In this document: positions 32,377-41,142 of the stretch, piece by piece
Numbering within the stretch: position 1 is the first letter of the stretch
Layout of the letters: the number at the start of each line of letters is the position of its first letter
Assembly: GCF_035984545.1 (NCBI RefSeq)
Contig: NZ_JAXCHP010000001.1
Span: forward strand, 2,046,001-2,110,000
DNA length: 64,000 nt
Direction: 5' to 3'
Origin: Cryobacterium sp. GrIS_2_6
GTDB lineage: Bacteria; Actinomycetota; Actinomycetes; Actinomycetales; Microbacteriaceae
Made by a program: the position numbers and the translations under genes
Notes under the pieces: model-generated
The model's input: the letters and a program-made list of their open reading frames with translations, nothing else
Databases searched by the model: none
Told to the model about the DNA's origin: nothing

Positions 32377-34557
32377 CTACAGCTCCCCGTCGAGCGCCTG
32401 GGTGAGCAGGAACACGAGTGCGCTGGCCTGGATCGAGTCCTCGGTCGAGGCCTCGCCCTCGACCCCGTCGAGCGCGCGGGCCGCGAGACCCTGCTTGCTG
32501 CCGATCAGTTCGGCGATGCGCGCGTCGATCGTGTGCGCGGCGATGATCCGCCACGCGGTGACCGGTTCCGACTGGCCGATGCGGTGCACCCGGTCGATGG
32601 CCTGGGTCTGCTCCGCGGCCGTCCAGCTGAGCTCGGCGAGCACGACGTTCGAGGCCGCCTGCAGGTTGACCCCGACGCCGGCGGCGCTGAGAGAGCAGAC
32701 GACGACGGCGACACCCGGGTCGTTGTTGAACGAGTCGATCGCGGCCTGGCGGGCGAGCGCGGTCTGGTCGCCCCGGAGGGAGACGGAGCGCATGCCGCGC
32801 TTGGCGAAGATCTGCTCAGCAGTGTCCATGACGTCGATGTGCTTGGCGAAGAACACGACCTTGCCGACCGAGTGCGCGAGCTGCACGGCGTAGTCAGCGG
32901 CGAGCCCGGCCTTGGCCTGGCCGATCTTGCGCACCATGGTGAACACGTTCTCGCCCGTGGTCTGGCCCTTGGACTCCTCGAGCTCGGCGTGGGCGACCGC
33001 GCGGATGAACGCGGTCCGCTGGGCGCCGTCGAGGCTGGGCGCCGTGCGGCCGGGATGGCGCGCGGACACGAGACCGTGGTACCGGGTGACGAGGCGGGCT
33101 GCGAGTTCCCGTTCGGCCTGGCGGATCGAGCGCCCGAGGTCGTCGTCGAGCTCGACCGGCAGGTCGGCGATGCGCTTGGCGGGCAGGTCCGTCGCGACGT
33201 CGACCTTGCGGCGGCGCACGATGCCCATGTCGATGACCGCGGCCCTGGCTTCGGAGTAGAAACCGGCATCCGCCGGGGTGAGGCCGGTGGCCTCCAGCCG
33301 GGCCATCAGCTTCGCGGTCGGCTTGTCGCCGTCGATCCAGCCGAGGAACTGCCAGATGGCGCGGAAGTCGTCGACGTCGTTGATCAGGGGGGTGCCGGTC
33401 AGGGCCATCAGCAGCGGGTTGCCGCCGGGGGTGCGGCGGCGGATCTGCTCGGCGAGGGCGAGCACGTGGCGGGAGCGCTGTGACTGCAGGTTCTTAATGA
33501 AGTGCGCCTCGTCGACGACCATGCCCTTGAAGCCGAGGGTGCCGAGCCAGGCCCTGTGTCGGTCGAGCACGTCGTAGTTCACGATGACGACGTCGGCGAA
33601 GGCGTCGAGGGTGTCGCCGTCGCCGTGGATGACGGTCGCCCGGCGCTGCGGCGTCCACATCTCGACCTCGCGCACCCAGTTCATCTTGACGACGTTGGGC
33701 ACGATGGCGAGCAGCGGGTACGCGCCGGCGACGGATGCCGCGAGCAGGCTCTGCGCGGTCTTGCCGAGACCCGGCTCGTCGGCGAGGAGGTAACTGCGAT
33801 GGCCGAGCCGTGCGCTCTCGATGAAGCGGGACTGGTGCCGCATGAGTTCCATGCCGGGCGGGGAGAGCCGGTCGATGACGGGCGCCTCCGGCAGGTCCAT
33901 GCTCGCAGCCTGGCCGCCGGAACCGTATTCGAAGGACTTGAAGAGCGGGCCGATCAGTTCCCAGTTGGCGAGGCGGCGCCCGGAGATGACGGGAGCGGCC
34001 TGGACGGCGCTGAAATCGGGGGCGAGGAAGGGGTTCGCGAGCTGGCGCGCCCGCACGGACTGCGGGACGACCTGGTTCTCCGGCTCATCGGGCTTGACCT
34101 CCGGCTCGCGGGTGATGATCAGTTCGTCCGGGCTCAGGTCCGCCCCGGATTCGAGGAGCCAGTCGCGGCGGAAGCGCTGTGCGACGGTCGAGACTCCGGC
34201 GTCGGGTTCGAGGAGGGTGATCAGGCTCGTGTCGCGGGCCGCGGTCTTCGCGAGGATCTGCGCGATGCCGTCGAGGCGTTTGAGCAGCTCTGCCCTGTTC
34301 GCGTCGGTCAGTTCGCGGTCGCCCTTGACCCTGGCGCGTTCCTCGCGCATCAGGAGCGCGATGACCTGGTACTTCGTGCGGTTCGTCGGCCCGAGCTTGG
34401 TGCCCGACTGGGCCTTGGCTTCGACCTCGCGCACCTTGCGGGCGAGGATCGGGATGATCGGGGCGTCGTCGTCCCTCGAGCGTGCGCGCTGCCTGGCGCG
34501 GCCTCCGGCCGGAGCATGGTTGTTCGAGCCTGGGGCCTGGTGGCGGGTGTATGCCAT
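32377..34557 (-). CDS. SNF2-family DEAD/DEAH-box helicase
   Basis: A 726-residue SNF2-like ATPase. Residues ~1-230 are an uncharacterised N-terminal part. The motor then shows motif I 'LADEPGLGKTAQSLLAA', motif II 'MVVDEAHFIKN' (DEAH), motif III 'LMALTGTPLIND', and in the second RecA fold 'VVVCSLSAAGVGVNLQ' and motif VI 'QAIDRVHRIGQ'. Such proteins translocate on duplex DNA to remodel protein-DNA complexes; this actinobacterial subgroup has no assigned role. No nuclease or methylase domain and no defence-type neighbours, so a Dnd/DISARM/BREX role is not supported. About 225 bp upstream show no gene. Confidence 0.85.
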   Translation of the reverse strand: MAYTRHQAPGSNNHAPAGGRARQRARSRDDDAPIIPILARKVREVEAKAQSGTKLGPTNRTKYQVIALLMREERARVKGDRELTDANRAELLKRLDGIAQILAKTAARDTSLITLLEPDAGVSTVAQRFRRDWLLESGADLSPDELIITREPEVKPDEPENQVVPQSVRARQLANPFLAPDFSAVQAAPVISGRRLANWELIGPLFKSFEYGSGGQAASMDLPEAPVIDRLSPPGMELMRHQSRFIESARLGHRSYLLADEPGLGKTAQSLLAASVAGAYPLLAIVPNVVKMNWVREVEMWTPQRRATVIHGDGDTLDAFADVVIVNYDVLDRHRAWLGTLGFKGMVVDEAHFIKNLQSQRSRHVLALAEQIRRRTPGGNPLLMALTGTPLINDVDDFRAIWQFLGWIDGDKPTAKLMARLEATGLTPADAGFYSEARAAVIDMGIVRRRKVDVATDLPAKRIADLPVELDDDLGRSIRQAERELAARLVTRYHGLVSARHPGRTAPSLDGAQRTAFIRAVAHAELEESKGQTTGENVFTMVRKIGQAKAGLAADYAVQLAHSVGKVVFFAKHIDVMDTAEQIFAKRGMRSVSLRGDQTALARQAAIDSFNNDPGVAVVVCSLSAAGVGVNLQAASNVVLAELSWTAAEQTQAIDRVHRIGQSEPVTAWRIIAAHTIDARIAELIGSKQGLAARALDGVEGEASTEDSIQASALVFLLTQALDGEL

Positions 34558-34783
34558 TCTTCTCCAACTTCACAGCGGCTGTGGCAGCGTGATCCACGCG
34601 CGACGTCCTGCGGCATCCGTGGACACCAGAGCGATCAATCGAAAGAACCGGGCCGAGCCAACGAAACGATTGTGCTGCAGACCGCTTCGGTAATACACCG
34701 GGGAGGTCGAGACGACGACCGGGTTTCGACGCACCTGTAGTCTACGCCCGCGCATCCGCCCGATGACACACCCCGCACGACGC

Positions 34784-35113
34784 TCAGTGCACAGGGACCT
34801 TGACGCGCACCCCGACGACGATGAAGAGCAGCGCCGCGACATACTGTGCGGCCACCCAGCCTTGCCCGTTCAACTCGATCACGAAGATCGGGTTCCACAG
34901 CACGGCGATGGGGGCGAGGCCGATGAGCCACCACCAGGCCTTCCCCTGCAGGGCGAAGACGCAGAGGATGAGAGCGAGGATGCTGACGGTGTACCGGATG
35001 ATGATGAAACTGTCGGCGTCGATCAGGGCGAGACCGGCAAGCAGGGCGATGGCGCCGAGCAGTCCGGGCGCGAGCGCCGCCCGGGAGAACGTGGGTGCGA
35101 CCGGGGTGCCCAT
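34784..35113 (-). CDS. DUF6804-like small membrane protein
   Basis: A 109-residue protein with three to four TM helices ('LAPGLLGAIALLAGLALI', 'FIIIRYTVSILALILCVFALQ', 'WWWLIGLAPIAVLWNPIFVI', 'VAAQYVAALLFIVVGVRV'). The 'GKAWWW' and 'AVLWNP' motifs are typical of the DUF6804 family. Function unknown. The ATG overlaps the stop of the DUF2207 gene by one base (TGATG), so the two are co-translated. Confidence 0.7.
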   Translation of the reverse strand: MGTPVAPTFSRAALAPGLLGAIALLAGLALIDADSFIIIRYTVSILALILCVFALQGKAWWWLIGLAPIAVLWNPIFVIELNGQGWVAAQYVAALLFIVVGVRVKVPVH

Positions 35114-36996
35114 CAGACGCCCCCTCCCCCGCCGCCGCCGCCTCCGCCTCCGACGGACCCGCCGCCGCCGAACCCGGAACTCGAGGAGCTGGACGCGGTG
35201 CCCGACCACGCCGACGTCGTCGAGCTCGCGAAGCCGCTCAGGCTCGCCGCGAAGAACCCGGCGTTGAACGCGCCGGTGCCGTAGTACCAGTCCGGCTGGG
35301 ACCGGCTCTGCGCGTAGTACTCACCGAGCACGGCCGACCAGTCCTTCTCCTGCCCGAACAGCACGGCGAACGGCAACAGACGCTCGTAGAGCTTGAGGAC
35401 CTGAAGTGGCTGCCCGGGGTCGACCATCATTTCCGGGCTCCCCGGCTCCGGGCGGTACGGCGAGCGCAGGGCGCCCTGGGGGCTCTGCAGCACCCGCAAC
35501 CTGTCGGTCTCGGCGACTCCGATGTACAACCTGACTCCTTCGAGGTAATCGCGCAGTTCCGCCCCTGATGCGGTGAGCGGGCGGATGCTCGACGCGAGTG
35601 ACACGGTCGTGATCGCGCCGACCAGCCCGGCGAGGAGGACGAGGAACGGCCACGCCCCGCCGATCTCGAGCGCGAGACCGACGACGCCGCCGAGAACGGC
35701 GACGAGGCCGCCGACAACGGAGAGGCCGAGCAGCGCGGAACGCAGGGACCCGCCCTTCTTCTCACGGAACCCGGCGGGGATCGCCGCCCGGCGGGTCGCC
35801 CGCAGTTCGCCCTGAAGCGCGGTGGTGAGGCTGGTGCTCTTGTGTTTGAGGTCGCGCTGGGTACCCGGTTTCAGCCCGGGAAAGAGGTGGCCGAGCACGG
35901 AGAGCTCCGTCGCGTCGACGCCCCGGGTGTCCCGCAGTTCGAGCAGGTAGTGCCTGGGCCCGGAGCCTTCGAGCACCCGCACGTTGCCGCGCACGGCGAA
36001 CTGCAGGAACTGCGCGGTGATGGCCTTCGTGGACGTGCGGGTCACCTCGCCTGCCTGGAGCAGGTTGACACCCTTCGGCGGCAGGTATTCGGCGATGATC
36101 GTGGGTCGGCCGGGCGCAGTGCGCCAGCGGGTCGCCCGCGCGACGATCGCGAGGGCGGCACAGACCAGCGCGAGCACGGCACCGGCGAGGCCGACGGCGG
36201 GGATCGGGCTCGCGAAGAACGAGTTGTCCCTGGGCACGAAGGTACCCGGGGTGAAACCGACGACCAGGGTGAGCCCCTCATGGGCGGCGAGGCTGACGCT
36301 GCTCGCGGTGACCCGGGTTCCGGTCGTCGCTGCCGCACTCGAATCCGTGCTGATCTCGGAGCAGTCGGCCGAGGAGTTCGTCGATCCCTGGAGGCACCTG
36401 GCCTGGCCGGTCAGCCGGCCGGTGAGCGCAGGGTCGACCGTGAGCGTTGCGGAGACGGAGCCGAAGGGCTGGGCCCAGCCGGTTCCGTTGACCTCCCAGT
36501 AGAACTCCTCGTCCTGCGCATCCGTCGGGACAAGGGTCACGTCCCGCTGTGTGTATGTGATCACATAGGTCTGCGCGCCGTGCACGTAGCCGTCGGCTGC
36601 GCTCGTCACGATGAAGAAGTCGCCGTCGTCACTCTCGCTCGTGTCGCTCGGCCGCGGGGCACCGTTCTCGTCGGTGACGCTCACACGGTCGATCCCGGTC
36701 GGATGCCCGTCGTAGTGACTCGGGATCGACCGCCGGATGCCGTGGTTCTGATCGAAGTCCGGGAACCGGGCGACGATGGTCTCCGTCGTCGTCAACGCGG
36801 AGTGCCCGTCCGCGGACCGGCTGAGCACGAAGTCGGAGTGCATCGAATCGAAGCTGAAGTCGTCAACCCCGCCGGGCACGGAGACGGCGGGCTGCCCCAG
36901 GGGCGCGGCCGCGACGGCCGCCGCGGGCACCGACAGGGTGAGGAGGGCGAACGCGCCCAGGATGGTGACGAACAGGGATCGAGCCAATCGGCGCAT
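35113..36996 (-). CDS. DUF2207 predicted membrane protein
   Basis: A 627-residue envelope protein. It has an N-terminal signal peptide ('LFVTILGAFALLTLSVPAAAVA'), a ~220-residue extracytoplasmic beta-rich DUF2207 domain ('TTTETIVARFPDFDQNHGIRRSIP' pattern), a TM near residue 255 ('VGLAGAVLALVCAALAIVA'), a cytoplasmic domain starting 'EYLPPKGVNLLQAGEV', and two more TMs near residues 420-465. The last ~40 residues are Ser then almost pure Gly ('GGGGSVGGG...'), a common DUF2207 ending thought to keep the tail flexible. Function unknown. The ATG lies six bases after a -10 (TAGAGT). Confidence 0.85.
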   Translation of the reverse strand: MRRLARSLFVTILGAFALLTLSVPAAAVAAAPLGQPAVSVPGGVDDFSFDSMHSDFVLSRSADGHSALTTTETIVARFPDFDQNHGIRRSIPSHYDGHPTGIDRVSVTDENGAPRPSDTSESDDGDFFIVTSAADGYVHGAQTYVITYTQRDVTLVPTDAQDEEFYWEVNGTGWAQPFGSVSATLTVDPALTGRLTGQARCLQGSTNSSADCSEISTDSSAAATTGTRVTASSVSLAAHEGLTLVVGFTPGTFVPRDNSFFASPIPAVGLAGAVLALVCAALAIVARATRWRTAPGRPTIIAEYLPPKGVNLLQAGEVTRTSTKAITAQFLQFAVRGNVRVLEGSGPRHYLLELRDTRGVDATELSVLGHLFPGLKPGTQRDLKHKSTSLTTALQGELRATRRAAIPAGFREKKGGSLRSALLGLSVVGGLVAVLGGVVGLALEIGGAWPFLVLLAGLVGAITTVSLASSIRPLTASGAELRDYLEGVRLYIGVAETDRLRVLQSPQGALRSPYRPEPGSPEMMVDPGQPLQVLKLYERLLPFAVLFGQEKDWSAVLGEYYAQSRSQPDWYYGTGAFNAGFFAASLSGFASSTTSAWSGTASSSSSSGFGGGGSVGGGGGGGGGGGV

Positions 36997-37002
36997 GCCC
37001 CC

Positions 37003-37008
37003 ACTCTA
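37003..37008 (-). promoter_or_regulatory. -10 element of the DUF2207 gene (leaderless)
   Basis: TAGAGT on the minus strand, six bases from the ATG at 36996. It overlaps the last codon of the upstream SDR gene. Confidence 0.5.
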
Positions 37009-38493
37009 GCGAGCGGGCAGGGGCGCAGACGTCGCCTCGGCGGTGGCCGTGATGCGGTTGGCCATCCCGCTGAAGACGATCCCGTGGAACGGCAGGATCG
37101 AGAACCAGTAGAGCCGACCGCCGAGGCCGCGCGGGAAGAACACGGCGCGCTGGCGGTAGACGGAGCCACCGTCCGCGGCCGGTTCGGCGGTCATCTCGAG
37201 CCACGCCCTCCCCGGGACCCGCATCTCGGCCCGGAGGCGGAGGAAACGCCCGCGCTCGAGGCTCTCCACCCGCCAGAAGTCGAGCACATCGCCGGTGTGA
37301 AGGCGGTCGGCGTCCCGCCGGCCGCGGCGGAGCCCGACGCCGCCGACGAGCTTGTCCGCCCAGCCGCGCACGGCCCAGGCGAGCGGGAAGGAGTACCAGC
37401 CGTTGTCGCCGCCGATGCCCTCGATGATGCGCCACAGTTCGGCGGGCGCCGCGTCGGTGTGCTTCGCGCGAACGTCGGTGTAGACGAGGTGCCCCGCCCA
37501 CTCCGGGTCGCTCGGCAGCGGGTTGCTGCTCGCCCCCTCGATCGAGGCGTTCCGCCAGCTGGTCTCGACGTCGCCGTCGCGCATCCGCCCGAGCGCGAGC
37601 CGCACGGCCGTGCGGTACCCGGTGAGACCGCCGTCGGGAACGGGGATGTACCCGTCGATGTCGTGTTCGCCCATCACGCAGTCGTTCTGCAGCGAGGCGA
37701 TGATCGGCACGGCGAGGTTGCGCGGGATCGGGGTGACGAGGTTGACCCACTGCGAGGCGAGCCACGGGGTCAGCACCGGCAGGGCGGCGATCGGGCGCTG
37801 ACGGAGGCCCGCCTCGAGGGCGTAGCCGTTCATCATCTGCCCGTAGCGGAGCACGTCGGGACCGCCGATGTCGAAGGTGCGGTTGACGGAGTCGGGCAGG
37901 TTCGCCGCGGCGACGAGGTAGTAGAGCACGTCGCGCACGGCGATCGGCTGGATCTTGTTCCGCACCCATTTCGGTGCGGGCATGTACGGCAGCACCTCGG
38001 TCAGGTGCCGGATCATCTCGAAGGACGTCGAGCCGCTCCCGATCACGACGCCGGCTTGCAGGGCGGCTGTCGGCACGCCGGAGGCGAGCAGGATCCGTCC
38101 GACCTCGGCCCGGGAGCGCAGGTGCCGGGAGAGGGTCTCGGTGTCCGGGTGCAGCCCGCCGAGGTAGACGATCCTTGAGACGCCGGCCGCCGCAGCGGCC
38201 GACGCCACCGTCCGGGCGGCCCGTGCCTCGGCCTGCTCGAAGTCGCCCGAACTGCCCATTGCGTGCACGAGGTAGTAGACGACGTCGATCCCGGCGCACG
38301 CCGCGTCCACGGCGTCGGCGTCGGCGAGGTCGCCGACCCGGATGTCCACCCGGTCCCGCCAGGGGACGTCGGTGAGCTTCTGCGGCGAGCGCACTAGCAC
38401 GGTCACCTCGAATCCGGCGTCGAGGAGGAGCGGAACCAGCCGCCCGCCGATGTAGCCGGTCGCCCCGGTCACGAGTGCTCGTCTGGCAGTCAT
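37006..38493 (-). CDS. NAD(P)-dependent epimerase-like SDR with C-terminal DUF2867 domain
   Basis: A 495-residue two-domain protein. The N-terminal ~300 residues are an extended/atypical SDR (NmrA-like) with 'ALVTGATGYIGGRLVPLLLDAG' and 'YYLVHAMGSSGDF' (active-site region lacking the standard YxxxK spacing). The C-terminal ~190 residues are a DUF2867/START-like domain ('LWRIIEGIGGDNGWYSFPLAWAVRG' pattern, 'GDVLDFWRVESLERGRFLRLRAEM'). The fusion is common in actinobacteria; its substrate is unknown. The ATG is six bases after TATGCT. Confidence 0.85.
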   Translation of the reverse strand: MTARRALVTGATGYIGGRLVPLLLDAGFEVTVLVRSPQKLTDVPWRDRVDIRVGDLADADAVDAACAGIDVVYYLVHAMGSSGDFEQAEARAARTVASAAAAAGVSRIVYLGGLHPDTETLSRHLRSRAEVGRILLASGVPTAALQAGVVIGSGSTSFEMIRHLTEVLPYMPAPKWVRNKIQPIAVRDVLYYLVAAANLPDSVNRTFDIGGPDVLRYGQMMNGYALEAGLRQRPIAALPVLTPWLASQWVNLVTPIPRNLAVPIIASLQNDCVMGEHDIDGYIPVPDGGLTGYRTAVRLALGRMRDGDVETSWRNASIEGASSNPLPSDPEWAGHLVYTDVRAKHTDAAPAELWRIIEGIGGDNGWYSFPLAWAVRGWADKLVGGVGLRRGRRDADRLHTGDVLDFWRVESLERGRFLRLRAEMRVPGRAWLEMTAEPAADGGSVYRQRAVFFPRGLGGRLYWFSILPFHGIVFSGMANRITATAEATSAPLPAR

Positions 38494-38499
38494 GGTCAG

Positions 38500-38505
38500 A
38501 GCATA
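38500..38505 (-). promoter_or_regulatory. -10 element of the SDR-DUF2867 gene (leaderless)
   Basis: TATGCT on the minus strand, six bases from the ATG at 38493. Confidence 0.55.
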
Positions 38506-38591
38506 GGGCGAATGCCGGCGCTGAGGCTGGGAGCCTGCCGGGCCTGTGGATGAATCGCCCGCGCTCGATGCGAATCCGGCAGGATCGGCGC

Positions 38592-39563
38592 ATGACTCTT
38601 CGACTCGACCCCCGGTATCCGCTCGTCTGGCGCTCGCCGGACACCATCCAGCTCGGCGTGGACCACCCGGCGCTCCGTGTCCGTGTGCCCGGCCCCGGCC
38701 TCGAACGCGTCATCGACGCGCTCCGGTCCGGGGTGCCCCGCACCGGCGCCGTCATGCTCGGCCGCAGGGGCGGGGCGACTGCCGAATCCGTCTACGCCCT
38801 CCTCGCGGCGCTCCGCCCGGTCCTGCTCGACGACCTCGGGCCCGAGTCCTCGCCGCCGGCGCCCCGGCACTGGGTGTCCGTCGACGGGCGCGGCACGACG
38901 GCAGCGCGGCTCCGTTCCTTCCTCGACGACCTCGGGCTCGACACCCACGACCTCGACGACGGCGTCGGCGGAAGTGCGCGGATCGCCGACGATTCCGGCC
39001 ACGGCACCGGCATCCGTTTCAGCACCGCGAGCGGCACCGGCGCGGATGCCGCCGCCCCCGCGAACACGGACCTCGCGGTGATCATCGGCCGGTTCGCGAT
39101 CGAGCCGGCGCGCTACCGGCGCTGGCTGAACCGGGACGTGCCGCACCTGCCGGTCGTGTTCGGAGACCGGAAGGTGCGGATCGGCCCGCTCGTGGAGCCG
39201 GGGCTGGGCCCGTGCCTGTTCTGCCTCGAGCAGGCCAGGGTCGACGCAGACCCGGCCTGGCCCGCGATGGCGAGCCAGCTGGCCCACCGACCTGCGCCGA
39301 CGGAGTCACCGCGTCGCGGCCTCGAGGTCGCCGTCCGGGTTGCGGGGATCGTGCAGGACCGGGTGCTGTCCGGTCACTCGGCGCTCGCGGGCGTCTCCCT
39401 GTCGATCGACGCCTCGAGCGGAAGGATCACGCGCCGCGTGCACCGGCCGCACGAGCGTTGCGCATGCCGAGCTCTGTCAGGAACCGCGATCGTTCCCTGG
39501 GCGCCCGTTGCTGGTGCCCGGACGCGGACCAGCTCAGTGCGAGTCGCCGGCGTGCCCGGGTGA
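38592..39563 (+). CDS. E1-like (ThiF/TOMM cyclodehydratase-type) protein
   Basis: A 323-residue protein resembling the E1-like half of TOMM (azoline) cyclodehydratases. The middle 'VRIGPLVEPGLGPCLFCLEQARVDADPAWP' pattern (GP-x-PG-x-PCLxC) and the terminal 'RPHERCACRAL' supply four Cys as in the structural zinc site of this family. No leader-peptide, YcaO or dehydrogenase gene is nearby, so a RiPP cluster is not supported. A housekeeping role next to uvrD2 is more likely and unknown. Its last 137 bp overlap the end of uvrD2 on the other strand. The Cys-rich motif lies inside the overlap, so this end is likely real. Confidence 0.7.
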   Translation: MTLRLDPRYPLVWRSPDTIQLGVDHPALRVRVPGPGLERVIDALRSGVPRTGAVMLGRRGGATAESVYALLAALRPVLLDDLGPESSPPAPRHWVSVDGRGTTAARLRSFLDDLGLDTHDLDDGVGGSARIADDSGHGTGIRFSTASGTGADAAAPANTDLAVIIGRFAIEPARYRRWLNRDVPHLPVVFGDRKVRIGPLVEPGLGPCLFCLEQARVDADPAWPAMASQLAHRPAPTESPRRGLEVAVRVAGIVQDRVLSGHSALAGVSLSIDASSGRITRRVHRPHERCACRALSGTAIVPWAPVAGARTRTSSVRVAGVPG

Positions 39564-41142
39564 TGCCGACGTAGAGCAGCCGGCGTTCCTCGTCGATCTG
39601 CTCGAAGGTGCCCGCGTAGCTGATCGGGACGAGCCCCTCTGACAGCCCCACCACGAAGACAGCGTCCCATTCGAGGCCCTTGGCAGAGTGCAGCGTCGCG
39701 AGGGTCACCGCCGAGACGGTCGGTTCGTGCTGGCCGGCCTGCCGCTCCATCAGTTCGTCGGTGAACTGACGGAACGTCGTGCCGGGCGCGGCCTGGTCGA
39801 CGAGCCCCATGATCGCGTTGAGCGATTCCCAGCGGTCCCGCACCGCACCGGCGGCCTCCGGCGCGGTCTGGCTCCAGCCGAGCGAGCGCAGCACGTCGCT
39901 GGCCGACTTGAACAGCGGCTCGCCCACGATCGAAACGGATGCCGCTCGCAGCTGCATCACGGCCTGCTTGACCTCGGTGAGGTCGAAGAACCGCTTCGAT
40001 CCGCGGATCTGGTAGCTGATGGACAGGTCGCCGAGCGCGGTCTCGAGAGCCGCGGCCTGCACGTTGACCCGGTAGAGCACGGCGATGTCCTCCGGCCGGA
40101 TTCCGGATTCGATCAGTTCGAGGATCTGCTGGGCGACTCCGCGCGCCTCCGCGAGGTCATTCGCGTACTCGTGCACGCTCGGTTCGACCCCCGGCTCCGC
40201 CGAGTGCGCCCGCAAAGTGAGCGCCCCGGTGCGGCCGCGCATCAGCTGGTTCGCGGTCGTGACGATCGCCCCCGTCGACCGGTAGTTCTGTTCGAGGCGC
40301 ACGACCGTCGCATCCTCCCAGCGCTTGGGGAAGTCGAGAAGGTAGTCGCTGCGGGCGCCCGCGAAGGAATAGATGGTCTGGCTGGCGTCGCCGACCACGC
40401 ACAGGTCCCTGCGGGGCCCGACCCAGAGGGCGAGCAGGTCGTGCTGCAACGGCGACACGTCCTGGTACTCGTCGACGACGAAGAACCGGTACTGCTCGCG
40501 TACCTGCAGGGCGACGGAGGGTTCGGACTCGATCATTCCGGCCATCGCGAGCAGGACATCCTCGAAGTCGATCTGCTTGCGCTCGTCTTTCAGCCGTTCG
40601 TAGCGTTCGTGCATGGCCACGACCTGGTCGGCGTCGAGCCGACCGGGCAGGCTGCGCCTGGCGATTCCGGCGGCGTAGTCCTCGATGCTGAGCCCGGAGG
40701 TCTTGCGCCACTCGACCTCGGCCGCGAGGTCGCGCAGGGTCGCGGTGTCGAGCCGGAGTTTGAGCTGTTCGGCGGCGTGGCCGAGCAACCGGCCCTTTCC
40801 GTCGAGGATGCGCGGCGCCTGGCCGCCGACGACGTGCGGCCAGAAGTAGTTGAGCTGAGAGAGCGCTGCGGCGTGGAAGGTGCGTGCCGCGACACCGCCG
40901 GCGCCGAGTTGGCGCAGCCTGCCCCGGAGTTCCGCGGCGGCCCGGGAGGTGAAGGTGAGGGCCATCACCCGGTTCGGGGCGTACGCGCCGGTCATCACCC
41001 CGTAGGCGATCCGGTGGGTGATCGCGCGGGTCTTGCCGGTGCCTGCGCCCGCGAGCATGCACACCGGCCCGACGAGGGCCTCCGCGGCGATGCGCTGCTG
41101 GTCGTCGAGGCCGGCCAGGAGCGTATCGGGGGTCAGCGCCAT
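39427..41142 (-). CDS. uvrD2: UvrD2-type ATP-dependent 3'-5' DNA helicase
   Basis: A 571-residue SF1A helicase: motif I 'MLAGAGTGKTRAITHRIA' (residues ~29-46), motif II 'FFVVDEYQDVSPLQ', motif III 'GDASQTIYSFAGA', 'RLEQNYRSTGAI' (motif IV), 'ATLHSAKGLEWDAVFVVGL' (motif V) and 'ERRLLYVGITRARRRLALSWS' (motif VI). Mycobacterial UvrD2 is longer, with HRDC and tetracysteine domains after motif VI; here the protein stops about 35 residues after it, so those domains are absent. It starts within the last codons of nudC, and ends in antisense overlap with the E1-like gene. Confidence 0.9.
   Translation of the reverse strand: MALTPDTLLAGLDDQQRIAAEALVGPVCMLAGAGTGKTRAITHRIAYGVMTGAYAPNRVMALTFTSRAAAELRGRLRQLGAGGVAARTFHAAALSQLNYFWPHVVGGQAPRILDGKGRLLGHAAEQLKLRLDTATLRDLAAEVEWRKTSGLSIEDYAAGIARRSLPGRLDADQVVAMHERYERLKDERKQIDFEDVLLAMAGMIESEPSVALQVREQYRFFVVDEYQDVSPLQHDLLALWVGPRRDLCVVGDASQTIYSFAGARSDYLLDFPKRWEDATVVRLEQNYRSTGAIVTTANQLMRGRTGALTLRAHSAEPGVEPSVHEYANDLAEARGVAQQILELIESGIRPEDIAVLYRVNVQAAALETALGDLSISYQIRGSKRFFDLTEVKQAVMQLRAASVSIVGEPLFKSASDVLRSLGWSQTAPEAAGAVRDRWESLNAIMGLVDQAAPGTTFRQFTDELMERQAGQHEPTVSAVTLATLHSAKGLEWDAVFVVGLSEGLVPISYAGTFEQIDEERRLLYVGITRARRRLALSWSASGHQQRAPRERSRFLTELGMRNARAAGARGA

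Noticed and set aside
34558..34783. Possible tRNA or small RNA in the gap before the SNF2 helicase gene
   Set aside because: No cloverleaf, anticodon arm or CCA-like end could be found; only scattered short repeats.
32377..36996. SNF2 helicase next to DUF2207 as a defence island
   Set aside because: No nuclease, methyltransferase or other defence partner adjoins it, and the neighbours are pfkA and envelope proteins. The helicase reads as a stand-alone core gene.
38592..39563. Possible TOMM/RiPP (azoline) biosynthetic cluster
   Set aside because: Only an E1-like protein is present. There is no YcaO, no dehydrogenase, no leader-bearing precursor and no transporter nearby.
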